64,000 bases of DNA from Mucilaginibacter_A sp965201005 (GCF_965201005.1 NZ_OZ241747.1:1364001-1428000), one strand, 5' to 3'. Numbered from the stretch's first letter, positions 35,062 through 45,220 are shown. Program-made: numbers and translations. Notes: generated by a model not told the origin, from the letters alone.

Positions 35062-35168
35062 TAAAAAAAGCATCCCTTCAACCTGAAACAAAAAAACCGG
35101 CAGAACTGAACCTGCCGGTTTTTTATATGCTAAAAGAAGCACCAAAATTTATAGGGTAAAAACAGCAT
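35062..35168. repeat. Three motif-related copies around a terminator
   Basis: TAAAAAAAGCAT (35062, one mismatch), TAAAAGAAGCAC (35131, one mismatch) and exact TAAAAACAGCAT (35157-35168, touching the receptor stop codon), all in the same orientation. The first two bracket the hairpin 35091-35125. Confidence 0.75.
35091..35125. terminator. Strong bidirectional terminator
   Basis: AAAAAACCGGCAG, 8-base loop, CTGCCGGTTTTTT; 13-bp perfect stem between convergent genes. Confidence 0.9.
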
Positions 35169-38100
35169 CAAAAACTGTAACGCAAACCAAACTGCATTTG
35201 CCATCTGGAAGCAAAAGGATCGACCGCGTAAGGCAAGCCCGGATCTTTAAAAGTATAAGTTGGAAAAGTGGTGGCTGCCGTTGCAAAATTTGGTGTGGTT
35301 GCCTTGCTTAAACCAATGCTGGAAGTGGAGTTGAACGTGTTTGGGGAGAAATAATAATGTCCCCATTTTTTGTTCAATAATGCCGTCAGGTTAATGATGT
35401 CGTAAGTCAGCGTGATTGTTTGGCGGTGTTTTTCCGGGCCGAAATTAAAATCCTGTGCAAAACGGAAATCTGCCTGCGTGTTCCATGGTGTGCGGGCGGC
35501 GTTACGCTCGGTAAAGTTTCCTCGGCGGGAATTCAGATATTCATTTCCGCTGATGTAATTATCAAAAGCTGTGGCCTGCGTTTGTTGTGCCGCAGTTGGT
35601 GCTGTTGGCGTAGTGCTGAAAAATTTGATCATCTCCGCAGAAGTTGGGATGTAAGCCAGGTTAACTTGCTGACCGGTCCCGTTAATTGCCGTGTTATAGA
35701 AACCAAAAGTGTATGGTGTGCCGGAAGCCGCACTGAAGAAAATGGCGAAGTTGGAAGCAAAAGTTTTAGACGGCGAAACAAAATGATAATTGACCGTAGA
35801 AACAATGCGGTGCCGGATATCAAAATTAGAATAAGCGGCCTGCGGATTGTTGGGGTTTAATGCCTGGTTTAACTGCCAGTTGGATTCCATGGAGTTGCGG
35901 ATCCCGTTGGTCACATCTTTGGATTTTCCGTAAGTATAAGCAGCATTTACAGTTAACCCGAAAGGCAATGCTTTTTCGATCTGGCCGGTTAAACTGTAAC
36001 GATAACCCTGTTTAGTATTTGATAATTCGTAAGCGTTGGTATAAGAAGCATTGATTGGCCGGTTGCTGAAAATTGGCTGTTGTTTTTGCGTATCGTACGG
36101 ATAATAAGCCACGTTATCAACAATATTTACCTGCTTAAACTGCAGGTCATAAATTACTTTGGTGTAAATTCCTTCCAGCGTAAATTTCCATTGATCCTGT
36201 GTTTTTACGTCTAAAGCCAGGCTGCTTCTCCAAACCTGCGGCATTTTAAAATTATTGTCGATCAAATCTACTTGCGTTGGGCCGGAAGCAGAAGTATTTA
36301 CACCGGATTGCTGGTTTACAAAACCCAAACCGCCATTTGACGGAGCCTGAACAGGGTTTGATCCCGGAGTGATAGAGTTAGTTGTGCCGATATTGTTCCG
36401 GTCAAAAGCACCGTAAGTAACACCGTTATTGTAAAAAGCATAACCAAACCAGGCGAACGGGATACGGCCGGTAAACGTACCGCTGCCGCCGCGCAAAACC
36501 ACGCTTTGATCGCCGTTGATATCGTAATTAAAAGACACCCGCGGGTTTACTTCTACATTGTTCAGGTAGCTGTTTCTGATGTCTCTCGGCTTGGTGTAAG
36601 TATAAGTTGAACCATAATAAGCATCAACCGGCGCATTGGTGGTTTTGCTGCTGATCGGTTGTTTGTCAGGAACGTTGGCATAATCCAAACGAACACCGGC
36701 CGTTAAGCGGAAGTTATCACCCAGCGTAATTTCATCCTGGCCGTATAAACTCATCAGATTAACTTTAAACTGAGCTGAAGGATTGCTTAAAATATAATCG
36801 CGGGTGTTATCAGTGTAGTTATAATTATTACGGACGCGGCTTGGCTGATTATTTAAAAAATTCGCGATGCTGCTGTAACTGTCGCGGCCGTTCCAGGCGT
36901 TCACAAAGTTGTAAGTGATATTGTAAAACTCGTTGTGCGTACCAACGGTAAAAGTGTTCCTGCCGGAAGTTAGTGTTAAATTATCGGTAAATTCGGTTGT
37001 TTTCTGGTGCATGTCAAAAATAGCAGCTTCCCGGTCTGTCCCCATAAAAATGGTAGAACCGGGCGAATTTCCGGTGATCTCAATTTGGGGCAAAGCAGGG
37101 TTGGTGTTCGGGTCGCGGTAATCGTGCACATTAGAATAACCGACCACCAAACTATTGTTTACATTGTTGGAAAACTTGGATTTCAACTCGCCAACAGTAG
37201 AAGAAGAGTTGTTGTGCGAGGTGTAATCAATCCCGCCAAAACGAAAATTAAAATTATCGCGCTCTAAATTGGTTGCTACCGAAGTAATATAATTGTTGCG
37301 GATGGTTAACTGATTGTTGTCGTTGATGTTCCAATCCAAACGGTTAAAAAACTTATTGGAACGGGAGTAGATGGAAGTGTTGTCGTACGTTCCGGGACTG
37401 ATGTTGCCGGTATATTTCTGAAAAGCGGCCGTTAAGTTCTGCGCATCCTGCAAAGACAAAATATTGGACGAACCGTTGCTTCCGGCACCAAAAATAACCG
37501 GGTCCTGGCGGCGCGTAATTTCCTCATTGGTAAAGAAAAACAGCTTGTTTTTGATGATCGGGAAACCGACACGAAAACCGGTTTGATATTCATGGAAATC
37601 CGATGGTTCTTTTGCGCCGTCGCCGCCTACATTGGCCGGGATATTATTTTTACCGATTAAAGAAGCATTCCGCCCGAAACCGTAAACCGAGCCGGTTACT
37701 TTATTCGTTCCGCTGCGGGTTACGGCGTTGATACTTCCGCCCAAAACATTGCCTATTTTTATATCATAAGGCGCCACGTAAACCTGTATGTCCTGGATCG
37801 CATCTATAGAAACCGGATTGGTGCGGGTAGAACTTCCAACCTGTCCGGATTGATTGGTTTGCCCGCCGGTAGAAGGACTGAAACCAATTGCATCGTTATT
37901 GATCGCACCATCGATGGTTACGTTGTTGTACCGAAAATTGGTGCCCTGAAAAGAGTTGTTGCTGCTTTGCGGCGTGGTGCGCGTTAAATCCTGCAAGCTG
38001 CGCGAAACGGTTGGCAGCGTACGGATTTGGTTTTGGCCGATGCGTGTGCCGGCACCGGTTTTTGGCGCACCTGCTACCGCGCGCACGGTTACTTCTTTTA

Positions 38101-38443
38101 GCGTGGTAAATTCATCCTCCATTACAAAATTATAGGTAGAATTGCCCAAACTCAGCGTAACATTGTCCCGCTCTGTTTTTTTAAAACCGATGTAAGTCAG
38201 GGTGATGGTATAAGGGCCGCCGGCGTTTAGGTTAGGCAGCGTATAGCGGCCATCTACATTGGTTTGCGTGCCATAACGTGTACCGGTGCTGGTGTTTACG
38301 GCAATTACCGATACGCCGGGAAGCGTTACGCCTTTTGCGTCGCTTACCTTGCCGCTGATTTGTGCGCTGGTAATCTGGGCTTGCAGTTTTCCTGCGGATA
38401 AAAGGATAAAACAGGAAAATACAAACAGGTACAAGTTCTTCAT
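35168..38443 (-). CDS. Oar-like TonB-dependent outer-membrane receptor
   Basis: 1091 aa from ATG 38443 (signal peptide FVFSCFILLSAGKLQA follows). Carboxypeptidase-regulatory-like domain (SGKVSDAKGVTLPGVSVIAV, about 27-46) and a plug domain (LPTVSRSLQDLTRTTPQS, VTIDGAINNDAIGF) precede a large beta-barrel ending WQMQFGLRYSF with C-terminal Phe, as expected for outer-membrane insertion. Architecture matches Oar/OmpA-like adhesin receptors rather than SusC (no SusD partner follows). Substrate unknown. A one-mismatch motif (37657) codes NASLIGK. Confidence 0.9.
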   Translation of the reverse strand: MKNLYLFVFSCFILLSAGKLQAQITSAQISGKVSDAKGVTLPGVSVIAVNTSTGTRYGTQTNVDGRYTLPNLNAGGPYTITLTYIGFKKTERDNVTLSLGNSTYNFVMEDEFTTLKEVTVRAVAGAPKTGAGTRIGQNQIRTLPTVSRSLQDLTRTTPQSSNNSFQGTNFRYNNVTIDGAINNDAIGFSPSTGGQTNQSGQVGSSTRTNPVSIDAIQDIQVYVAPYDIKIGNVLGGSINAVTRSGTNKVTGSVYGFGRNASLIGKNNIPANVGGDGAKEPSDFHEYQTGFRVGFPIIKNKLFFFTNEEITRRQDPVIFGAGSNGSSNILSLQDAQNLTAAFQKYTGNISPGTYDNTSIYSRSNKFFNRLDWNINDNNQLTIRNNYITSVATNLERDNFNFRFGGIDYTSHNNSSSTVGELKSKFSNNVNNSLVVGYSNVHDYRDPNTNPALPQIEITGNSPGSTIFMGTDREAAIFDMHQKTTEFTDNLTLTSGRNTFTVGTHNEFYNITYNFVNAWNGRDSYSSIANFLNNQPSRVRNNYNYTDNTRDYILSNPSAQFKVNLMSLYGQDEITLGDNFRLTAGVRLDYANVPDKQPISSKTTNAPVDAYYGSTYTYTKPRDIRNSYLNNVEVNPRVSFNYDINGDQSVVLRGGSGTFTGRIPFAWFGYAFYNNGVTYGAFDRNNIGTTNSITPGSNPVQAPSNGGLGFVNQQSGVNTSASGPTQVDLIDNNFKMPQVWRSSLALDVKTQDQWKFTLEGIYTKVIYDLQFKQVNIVDNVAYYPYDTQKQQPIFSNRPINASYTNAYELSNTKQGYRYSLTGQIEKALPFGLTVNAAYTYGKSKDVTNGIRNSMESNWQLNQALNPNNPQAAYSNFDIRHRIVSTVNYHFVSPSKTFASNFAIFFSAASGTPYTFGFYNTAINGTGQQVNLAYIPTSAEMIKFFSTTPTAPTAAQQTQATAFDNYISGNEYLNSRRGNFTERNAARTPWNTQADFRFAQDFNFGPEKHRQTITLTYDIINLTALLNKKWGHYYFSPNTFNSTSSIGLSKATTPNFATAATTFPTYTFKDPGLPYAVDPFASRWQMQFGLRYSF

Positions 38444-38563
38444 TGTGTCTTGATTTTGGACACAAAGGTTGCTGTACAACATTAACTCCGTGTTACACTT
38501 ACGTTAAGCTGTGGTTAGATGCAGGTTAATTTAGTATGAAGGAATTGGTTGGGGATTAAAGTG

Positions 38564-38700
38564 ATACTGTTTTTACCGGGTGTTTTTTGTTCTGGAATTG
38601 AATATCCATCATCCTAAAAAAACACTGATAAAAGAAGCATTTAAGTCAATACTATATCAGCGCAGTTACTCCTTTTCTTTTGGAGAGGGTTTGGGTGAGG
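38564..38700. repeat. Motif pair plus second repeat family
   Basis: ATACTGTTTTTA (38564-38575) and TAAAAGAAGCAT (38629-38640) form a mixed-class inverted pair; the second is preceded by CTAAAAAAACACTGA, nearly the context of the copies at 33247 and 61976. The CTTTTCTTTTGGAGAGGG repeat follows at about 38671. The 263-bp gap 38444-38706 also contains the receptor's promoter region. Confidence 0.75.
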
Positions 38701-38706
38701 CGAAAC

Positions 38707-39738
38707 TCAGTAAAAATCAAAACAACGGCGCGCACCCGGAAATTTTTTGGCTTCGTTATCGCGCTTGGGCAATGTAGTTTCGTAGCCCAGACTGCCTTCG
38801 GTGCTGCCGGTAGAGTTGGTGTAGTTAACTTTAGAAAAATTGGCATCATGGCCAACTCCCAAACGCAGCTTTTCGCCGCCATCGCGGTTGATGAACAGAT
38901 CAAAAATAAACGTCAGCACAAACGCTTCCTGGCCGGTATTTCCGCTGGACCGATACCATAAACCGGCATTTACACCGCGGTTTTTATATTGTAAGCCTGC
39001 ATTAATGGCTGTTACTTTTGCCTGATTATAAGCCACAATTGAAGGGATGATATACGAACCGTCTTCATCATCCCCGCCGCCATAACTATCCAGCGGCAGG
39101 CGGTAACTGATATGAAAAACCGATCGCATGGGCAAAGTTGCTTTAGAGCCGGTAAGCGTTTCATTTGGCTTGTTGATGTGTTGCAGCGCGCCGCCAACCA
39201 GCAGCCGGTTTAGGGTGAGGGAAACGCCCGCGCCCGAATCAAAATAATATTTGTTGTTAAAAGCAGGAAGTTCTGCGGAGGAAGTTTGGCCGGGGATGAT
39301 CCCAATCGTCTGATCGATCTGATCATCAAAAATAAGCTTGCTCCAGTCGATTTTGCGGTTGGTCATGCCGCCCTGCAAACCAAACGATAGCACATATTCA
39401 TCCGAGCCGACGCTGTAAGAATACAAACCTGAAAAATTGGTTTTGGTGAGATAAGCAGAACCTTCGGAAGAGCGCGTAACCATCAGCCCTAAACCACCGC
39501 CAAAACGGGGCACATTGTAATCAACCGAAGCCGTAAGATAATTTAGTGTTCCGGGAAGTGATGCCCATTGGTTCCTGTAAATCAGGTTCATGCGTAAATC
39601 CGCCGGAAATTGTCCGTTTAAAGCAGGGTTAAGGTACAGCGGCGAATTGAAAAACTGCGAATACATGTGATCCTGCGCATTGCTTTTATGTTGAAGTAAA
39701 AAAATACACAGTAAAAGAAGTATGCCTGATCTTTTCAT
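38707..39738 (-). CDS. PorP/SprF-family type IX secretion system membrane protein
   Basis: 343 aa with signal peptide (ILLLLCIFLLQHKSNAQ). Begins the mature chain DHMYSQFFNSPLYLNPALNG, the conserved PorP/SprF start, then a 14-stranded barrel-like pattern with NLIYRNQW and GLQYKNRGVNAGLWYR. These outer-membrane proteins assist type IX secretion and gliding adhesin export, each often paired with a large CTD substrate; none is adjacent here. The signal peptide ILLLL is written by motif copy 39712-39723. Confidence 0.9.
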   Translation of the reverse strand: MKRSGILLLLCIFLLQHKSNAQDHMYSQFFNSPLYLNPALNGQFPADLRMNLIYRNQWASLPGTLNYLTASVDYNVPRFGGGLGLMVTRSSEGSAYLTKTNFSGLYSYSVGSDEYVLSFGLQGGMTNRKIDWSKLIFDDQIDQTIGIIPGQTSSAELPAFNNKYYFDSGAGVSLTLNRLLVGGALQHINKPNETLTGSKATLPMRSVFHISYRLPLDSYGGGDDEDGSYIIPSIVAYNQAKVTAINAGLQYKNRGVNAGLWYRSSGNTGQEAFVLTFIFDLFINRDGGEKLRLGVGHDANFSKVNYTNSTGSTEGSLGYETTLPKRDNEAKKFPGARRCFDFY

Positions 39739-39838
39739 TTTCCCCGCTGAGGTACAAACCTGCTAAAAGGTTAACCCGAATTTTTACGGCAGAAAAACGG
39801 AATAGTTACCCGGCTTTTATCCACATAAAAACAGCATC

Positions 39839-41077
39839 TCAGCCAAAAAACAAATACGAAAGCAGGATGGCCGCCACTACGCCGGCAAAATCCGAAATCA
39901 AACCGGCCGGAATGGCGTAACGTGTTTTTTTAATGCCAACAGAACCAAAATACAAGGCCACAATGTAAAAAGTGGTATCCGCAGAACCATACAAAACGCT
40001 GGATAAATGGCCGATAAAACTATCTGTGCCAAAATGTTTCATGTTGTCCAGCATCATCGCCCGAGAACCGGCACCGCTTAACGGGCGCATAAACCCGATG
40101 GGCAACACTTCGGTAAACCGCGTATCGATATGCAACCCCTTAAAGCCGAATTTGAAAACATCCACCAGATAATCAAGCGCGCCCGAAGCCCGGAAAACAC
40201 TGATGGCCGCCAGCATGGCCACCAGATAAGGGATAATGCGGAAGGAAGTTTCCAGTCCGCCTTTGGCACCTTCAATAAAAACCTCGAAAACGTTTACTTT
40301 TTTACGCAGCGCACCCAAGATAAACAGTACCGGGATGGCCAGCAAAATCAAATTACTGGCCACTTTGGACACTTCGCTAATCTGATGTTTATCCAAAAAA
40401 AACTTAAAATAAAAAACTAAAGCACTTAAAACCAGCGTTATCCCGCCCAGCCAGCCAATTACCACAACATTCCAAAGTTTTAGTTTTTGTTTGAAAGCAA
40501 CCACCAGCAAACCGGTCAGCGCGGCCACATAAGTAGCGATAATACAAGGGATGAAAATGTCCGTCGGGTCATGTGCGCCCATAATTGCCCGCTGCGCAAT
40601 AATGGAAATCGGCAAAATGGTTAAGCCGGAAGCGTGCAGCACCAAAAACATGATTTCTGCATTGCTGGCGGTATCTTTTTCGGGATTAAGTTCATGCAGA
40701 CTTTCCATCGCTTTTAAACCAAGTGGCGTGGCGGCGTTGTCCAAACCTAATAAATTGGCCGAAAAATTCATCATCATTGCGCCGTTTGCGGGATGGTTTT
40801 TGGGGATTTCCGGGAACAGCCGATGAAAAAACGGGGCTACGATCCGCGATAAAAAGTTGATTGCACCGGCCTTTTCGCCAATGTTCATGATGCCCAGCCA
40901 GAAAGCCATGTTGCCGATCAGCGGCAGTGCAATATCCATCACCGAGGATTTGGTGGAATCAAAAATGCCATCCACCAGCAGTTTAAAAACTTCGGTATCG
41001 CCCAAAAAAATGAGCTTGCACAGCGCGATAAAAAAAGCAATGATAAAAAAAGCAACCCAAACGTAATTTAATGCCAT
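39839..41077 (-). CDS. Nucleoside-recognition (Gate) protein, SpmA-SpmB fusion
   Basis: 412 aa, multi-pass membrane protein. The N-terminal half (ALPLIGNMAFWLGIMNIGEKAG, about 50-71; NFSANLLGLDNAATPLGLKA) is SpmA-like, and the C-terminal half (FIEGAKGGLETSFRIIPYLV; RPLSGAGSRAMMLDN; GSADTTFYIVALYFGS) is SpmB-like. Fused forms are common in Bacteroidota, which do not sporulate, so a transport or nucleoside-related role is assumed. Stop codon lies 2 bases from motif copy 39826-39837. Confidence 0.87.
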   Translation of the reverse strand: MALNYVWVAFFIIAFFIALCKLIFLGDTEVFKLLVDGIFDSTKSSVMDIALPLIGNMAFWLGIMNIGEKAGAINFLSRIVAPFFHRLFPEIPKNHPANGAMMMNFSANLLGLDNAATPLGLKAMESLHELNPEKDTASNAEIMFLVLHASGLTILPISIIAQRAIMGAHDPTDIFIPCIIATYVAALTGLLVVAFKQKLKLWNVVVIGWLGGITLVLSALVFYFKFFLDKHQISEVSKVASNLILLAIPVLFILGALRKKVNVFEVFIEGAKGGLETSFRIIPYLVAMLAAISVFRASGALDYLVDVFKFGFKGLHIDTRFTEVLPIGFMRPLSGAGSRAMMLDNMKHFGTDSFIGHLSSVLYGSADTTFYIVALYFGSVGIKKTRYAIPAGLISDFAGVVAAILLSYLFFG

Positions 41078-41221
41078 ATGCGGACAGCGGAATTTCGGGT
41101 TTGAAGATAGGAGAAATTAGGAAGAATCGGAGGTAATCTTATTCAACATATTTTCTCAGCCCGGAATCTCATAAAAACAACCCGAAATCCTGTAAACTTC
41201 CGCCAAAACCAATGCTTAATT

Positions 41222-43459
41222 TTGCCCGATAAAAGAAGCATTTTGGAAAACATCATTCATAAAATATATCCTGTAACCGGCATGAGCTGTGCTTCCTGCG
41301 CCATGAGCGTGGAAAGTATTGCCACAACGGTGCCGGGCGTGCAGCAGGCCAGTGTTAATTTTGCCACGCAGGCACTGGATATTTATTTCAACCCAACGCA
41401 AACTGATCAAAACCAAATCCGGCAGGCGATAGAAAATGTGGGTTTTGGTTTGCTGGTTGATGAAGACAACGCCTTCGATCAGCAGGAACAGCAGCAGCAA
41501 AAAGCTTTATCTCTGCTTAAAAAACAAACTTTAGGAGCCGTTTTGCTAAGCATTCCGGTAGTGGCAATTGCTATGATCTGGATGGATTGGAAACCGGCCA
41601 ACTGGATTATGCTGTTTTTAACCACTATAATTTTGTTTGTTTTTGGCCGAAGGTTTTTTGTAAATGCCTGGAAACAAGCCATTCATGGTCGCGCCAACAT
41701 GGATTCACTGGTGGCCATCAGCACCGGTGTGGCTTATTTGTTCAGCTTTTTTAATACGGTTTTGCCCGGGTTTTGGCTGAAAAACGGTATTGTTCCGCAT
41801 GTTTATTTTGAAGCGGCGGCCGTGGTCATCATGTTTATTTTGATCGGAAAATTGCTGGAAGAACGGGCCAAATCCGGCACTTCTGCTTCGATCAAAAAGC
41901 TGATGGGTTTGCAGGAAAAAACGGTTTGGCTGATCAAAAACAATACAGAAATCGAAACGGCCGTCAATCTGGTTTCGGTGGGCGATTTACTTCGGATCAA
42001 GCCCGGGGCCAGGATCCCGGTGGACGGCGAAATTGTAGGCGGTGCTTCTTTTATCGATGAATCTTTGATGACGGGGGAACCAATGGCCGTTCCGCGCAAA
42101 ACCGGCGACGAGGTTTTTGCCGGGACTATTAACCAGAAAGGCAGTTTTGTGCTGAGAACTTTAAAAACCGGCAACGAAACTTTGCTGGCCAAAATGATCA
42201 AAGCGGTACAAAATGCGCAAGGCTCGAAAGCTAAAATGCAAAAACTGGCCGACAAAATTTCGGCGGTTTTTGTGCCCGTAATAATTTTGATTGCATTGTT
42301 AAGTGCTGCTGCCTGGTGGGTTTTTGGCGGACATCAGTCGTTTTTTCAGGGTTTGTTGAGCTTCATTACGGTACTTGTGGTGGCTTGCCCATGTGCGTTG
42401 GGCCTGGCCACGCCAACAGCTATTATAGTTGGTGTGGGCAAAGGTGCCGAAAAAGGGATTTTGATCCGTGATGCCGAAACGCTGGAACGGGCCGATCTGG
42501 TTGATGTGATAGTGCTGGACAAAACCGGGACCATCACCGAAGGAAAACCAAAATTAACGGATTTAAACTGGTGTAATGATCTGACAGACAATAATATAAA
42601 TACTTTTTCGGGGATATTACTGGCCGCCGAACAACAATCCGAACATCCGCTGGCCGGTGCCGTCACCAATTTTTTAGTGCTAAAAGAAGCATCGGCACAA
42701 ACGGTTTCAGGTTTTGAAAGCAGTACCGGTTCCGGGATTTCTGTCTCCTTCAAAAACCAAAAATACTGGATTGGCAAACCAGATTGGGTGGTAGCCATGG
42801 CCGGTTTGAGTTCCGCAGCAAACGGAAAACCTGCCGATCAAAACTCCGCAGAAACCTTAATTTATTTTGCCCGAAACCGGGAATTACTGGCCACTTTAAC
42901 GGTTGCCGATGAAATACGTGCTGATGCCGCTGATACCGTTTCGCAGCTTAAAAAAGCAGGAAAAGAAGTTTGGATGCTGACCGGAGATGCGGCCGCAACC
43001 GCCGGTTACATAGCTGAAAAAGCTGGTATAAAAAATGTAGTTTCGGGTTTGTCCCCTTCTGGTAAAGCACAGAAAATCAAAGAATTACAACATCAAGGCA
43101 AAGTTGTGGCGATGGCTGGCGACGGCGTTAACGATGCCGAAGCACTGGCCACAGCAGATGTTTCGGTGGCGATGGGTTTGGGTTCTGATATTGCGATGGA
43201 AACGGCACGGGTCACGCTGGTTTCGTCTAATTTTGCGTTGCTGCCGGAAATTTTCAGCCTGTCAAAACAAACCATCCGCACCATCCGCCAAAACCTTTTT
43301 TGGGCATTTATCTACAATCTGGTGATGGTTCCGGTGGCGGCCGGCGTGCTGATCCCGTTTTGGGGCATTCATTTAAACCCGATGTTTGCCGGTGCGGCAA
43401 TGGCTTTGAGTTCGGTTTCGGTAGTAACCAATAGTTTGCTGATCCGTTGGAGAAACTGA
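41222..43459 (+). CDS. Copper-type P1B ATPase
   Basis: 745 aa as drawn from TTG 41222; TTG 41243 is an alternative. One HMA domain with GMSCASC (Cys-x-x-Cys, about 21-24), eight TM helices, TGEP (about 280), the ion-path CPC in VVACPCALGLATPT (about 391), phosphorylation motif DKTGTITEGKP (about 433), SEHPLAG and GDGVNDAEAL. CPC plus CxxC indicate Cu+ export. The first residues PDKRSIL are encoded by motif copy 41230-41241, exactly as in the PBP4-like gene at 60493; copies at 42042 (one mismatch) and 42681 lie inside. No copZ or regulator is adjacent. Confidence 0.9.
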   Translation: MPDKRSILENIIHKIYPVTGMSCASCAMSVESIATTVPGVQQASVNFATQALDIYFNPTQTDQNQIRQAIENVGFGLLVDEDNAFDQQEQQQQKALSLLKKQTLGAVLLSIPVVAIAMIWMDWKPANWIMLFLTTIILFVFGRRFFVNAWKQAIHGRANMDSLVAISTGVAYLFSFFNTVLPGFWLKNGIVPHVYFEAAAVVIMFILIGKLLEERAKSGTSASIKKLMGLQEKTVWLIKNNTEIETAVNLVSVGDLLRIKPGARIPVDGEIVGGASFIDESLMTGEPMAVPRKTGDEVFAGTINQKGSFVLRTLKTGNETLLAKMIKAVQNAQGSKAKMQKLADKISAVFVPVIILIALLSAAAWWVFGGHQSFFQGLLSFITVLVVACPCALGLATPTAIIVGVGKGAEKGILIRDAETLERADLVDVIVLDKTGTITEGKPKLTDLNWCNDLTDNNINTFSGILLAAEQQSEHPLAGAVTNFLVLKEASAQTVSGFESSTGSGISVSFKNQKYWIGKPDWVVAMAGLSSAANGKPADQNSAETLIYFARNRELLATLTVADEIRADAADTVSQLKKAGKEVWMLTGDAAATAGYIAEKAGIKNVVSGLSPSGKAQKIKELQHQGKVVAMAGDGVNDAEALATADVSVAMGLGSDIAMETARVTLVSSNFALLPEIFSLSKQTIRTIRQNLFWAFIYNLVMVPVAAGVLIPFWGIHLNPMFAGAAMALSSVSVVTNSLLIRWRN

Positions 43460-43485
43460 AATTATACCGGTAAAAACAGCATTGT

Positions 43486-45129
43486 TCAAAATAAAATCAG
43501 GTAACGTTTATCCAGCGTTTCCGGCCGTTTTTTAAACCAGATAAAATTTTTCAGTATTTTTTCTTCGGGATAATTTTCAAAAGATTTTAAAATTTTGAAA
43601 TGGTGTTTTTGCCGCAAGTTTTCCAGGCTGCTTGCATCAATATAAATAATTTTTGCAGGGAGCGGTTGCTGCTTTAGATCAGTTTTGGACAAAAGTTTTA
43701 CAGGCTGATTAGTGTAAAACTGAAAAGGATTATTTAAACTATCCAACACAAAAACACGTTGTTGCGGCAGGTTTTGGTTAAGATATTTTGCCGCGGATAT
43801 ATCTGATTTGTAAGAAGTTAACAAAGGATAAAAAATGCTGTTGAGATAAAAGTTGACGAAAATCAGCGTGCAGCAGGAAAGCAAAAACACCAGTGAAAAG
43901 CCAAATGTTTTTTTGTACAAATAGAAAACCAGCAGTAAAAAAGCAATTATTTCGGCCCAAAATAAAACAGTTTGGCCGGAACGGAGGAAATAATTGAAAG
44001 CGAAAATTGCACAAACCAAAATCCCGATTTGCAGATATTGCAGGATTTTGAAGTATAAAATCAGTTTTTTGGAAACAACCTCAACCCAAACTGCCGCCGT
44101 AATGATGGCAAAAAACGGAAAAATAATGTTGGTGTAAAATGGCAGCTGGAAACCCGAAAACGAGAAAATAAGCCACATGCCCAGCGCAGCGCAAATGCTG
44201 TAATATTCGGACCAATGCTGTTTTTGCCATGCTTTTTTTAAGGTGATAAAAACAGCATAAAGCAGCATGAAAAACCAGGGCGCAAAGGCCCAGATAAGCG
44301 TGTGGACGTAAAAAAACTTGCTTCCCTGAGGCCGGGTGATCGGTCCGGAATTGATGAAACGGCCAAACTGGCTATCCCACAAAAACCAGCGGATGCCGGA
44401 AATATGCCTGCTTCCGATAACTGATTTTTCGGGCTGCGCATCAAACTGAATATATAAACCATAGATTTCGGGCAGGATAAAAACGGCGGTTAAAACGATG
44501 GCCAACAGCCATTTCCAGCGAAAAATTTCCTGATAACGCCTTTTTAAAAGCAAATTGCCCAGCACGGCCGCACCAATCGGGATCAGCGCAAAAACGCCTT
44601 TCGTCATCACGGCGCAAGCGGCAAACAAAGCACCAAGCAGCAAATCCTTCCGACCCAAACGTTTTTCAAGCTGATAAAAATGATAAACGCTGCCGATGAT
44701 CAAAGCCATTAAATAAGGTTCGGCCCGGACATCTGTGTTTGACATGAAAATGTGCTGCGCCGTGGCCAAAATCAAAGCCGCAGCAATGGCCGTTTTTTTC
44801 CCGTAATTTTTTTTTGCGAACAAATACGTGTAAAATACCGACAACAAGAAAAAAAGCAAGGCCGGCAATTTGTAAGTCCAGCTGGCAAAACCGAAAATTT
44901 TGAAACTTAAAGCAACCATCCAAAAGGGGAAATGCGGTTTGTCAAGCCAGTTTTTTCCATAAGAAACCAGCTCCCAGTAATTGCCGCGCAGCACCATATT
45001 TTTGGAAATTGCGGCATATAAACCCGGATCGTCTGTAAAAAACGCTACGTTTATGCCCGACAACTGAACGCTAATCGCCAAAAATAAAACCAGCAGCCAG
45101 GGCGTATCGTTTTTAAAATTTATCGGCAT
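43486..45129 (-). CDS. ArnT/PMT-like glycosyltransferase family 39 protein
   Basis: 547 aa from ATG 45129 (TTG 45141 possible). Acidic loop FFTDDPGLYAAISKNM (about 29-44) with the Asp-Asp/Glu catalytic pair typical of GT-C enzymes, KNWLDKPHFPFWMVALSF, and about 11-12 TM helices. GT39-type enzymes move a sugar from a polyprenyl phosphate to lipid A or proteins on the periplasmic side. Acceptor unknown. Internal motif copy at 44247 and a near copy ATGCTGTTTTTG at 44216 face each other. Confidence 0.85.
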   Translation of the reverse strand: MPINFKNDTPWLLVLFLAISVQLSGINVAFFTDDPGLYAAISKNMVLRGNYWELVSYGKNWLDKPHFPFWMVALSFKIFGFASWTYKLPALLFFLLSVFYTYLFAKKNYGKKTAIAAALILATAQHIFMSNTDVRAEPYLMALIIGSVYHFYQLEKRLGRKDLLLGALFAACAVMTKGVFALIPIGAAVLGNLLLKRRYQEIFRWKWLLAIVLTAVFILPEIYGLYIQFDAQPEKSVIGSRHISGIRWFLWDSQFGRFINSGPITRPQGSKFFYVHTLIWAFAPWFFMLLYAVFITLKKAWQKQHWSEYYSICAALGMWLIFSFSGFQLPFYTNIIFPFFAIITAAVWVEVVSKKLILYFKILQYLQIGILVCAIFAFNYFLRSGQTVLFWAEIIAFLLLVFYLYKKTFGFSLVFLLSCCTLIFVNFYLNSIFYPLLTSYKSDISAAKYLNQNLPQQRVFVLDSLNNPFQFYTNQPVKLLSKTDLKQQPLPAKIIYIDASSLENLRQKHHFKILKSFENYPEEKILKNFIWFKKRPETLDKRYLILF

Positions 45130-45220
45130 AAGTTTAAACAAACGGTTGGTTTTGATGATTTTTAGTAGGTAAAAGAAGCATTCTATTTAATCAAACAGTC
45201 CATGCCCATAAACCGCAAAT

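Noticed and set aside
38580..38777. Small + strand ORF of about 65 codons
   Set aside because: It runs through repeat DNA and antisense into the PorP/SprF gene, and has no coherent protein features.
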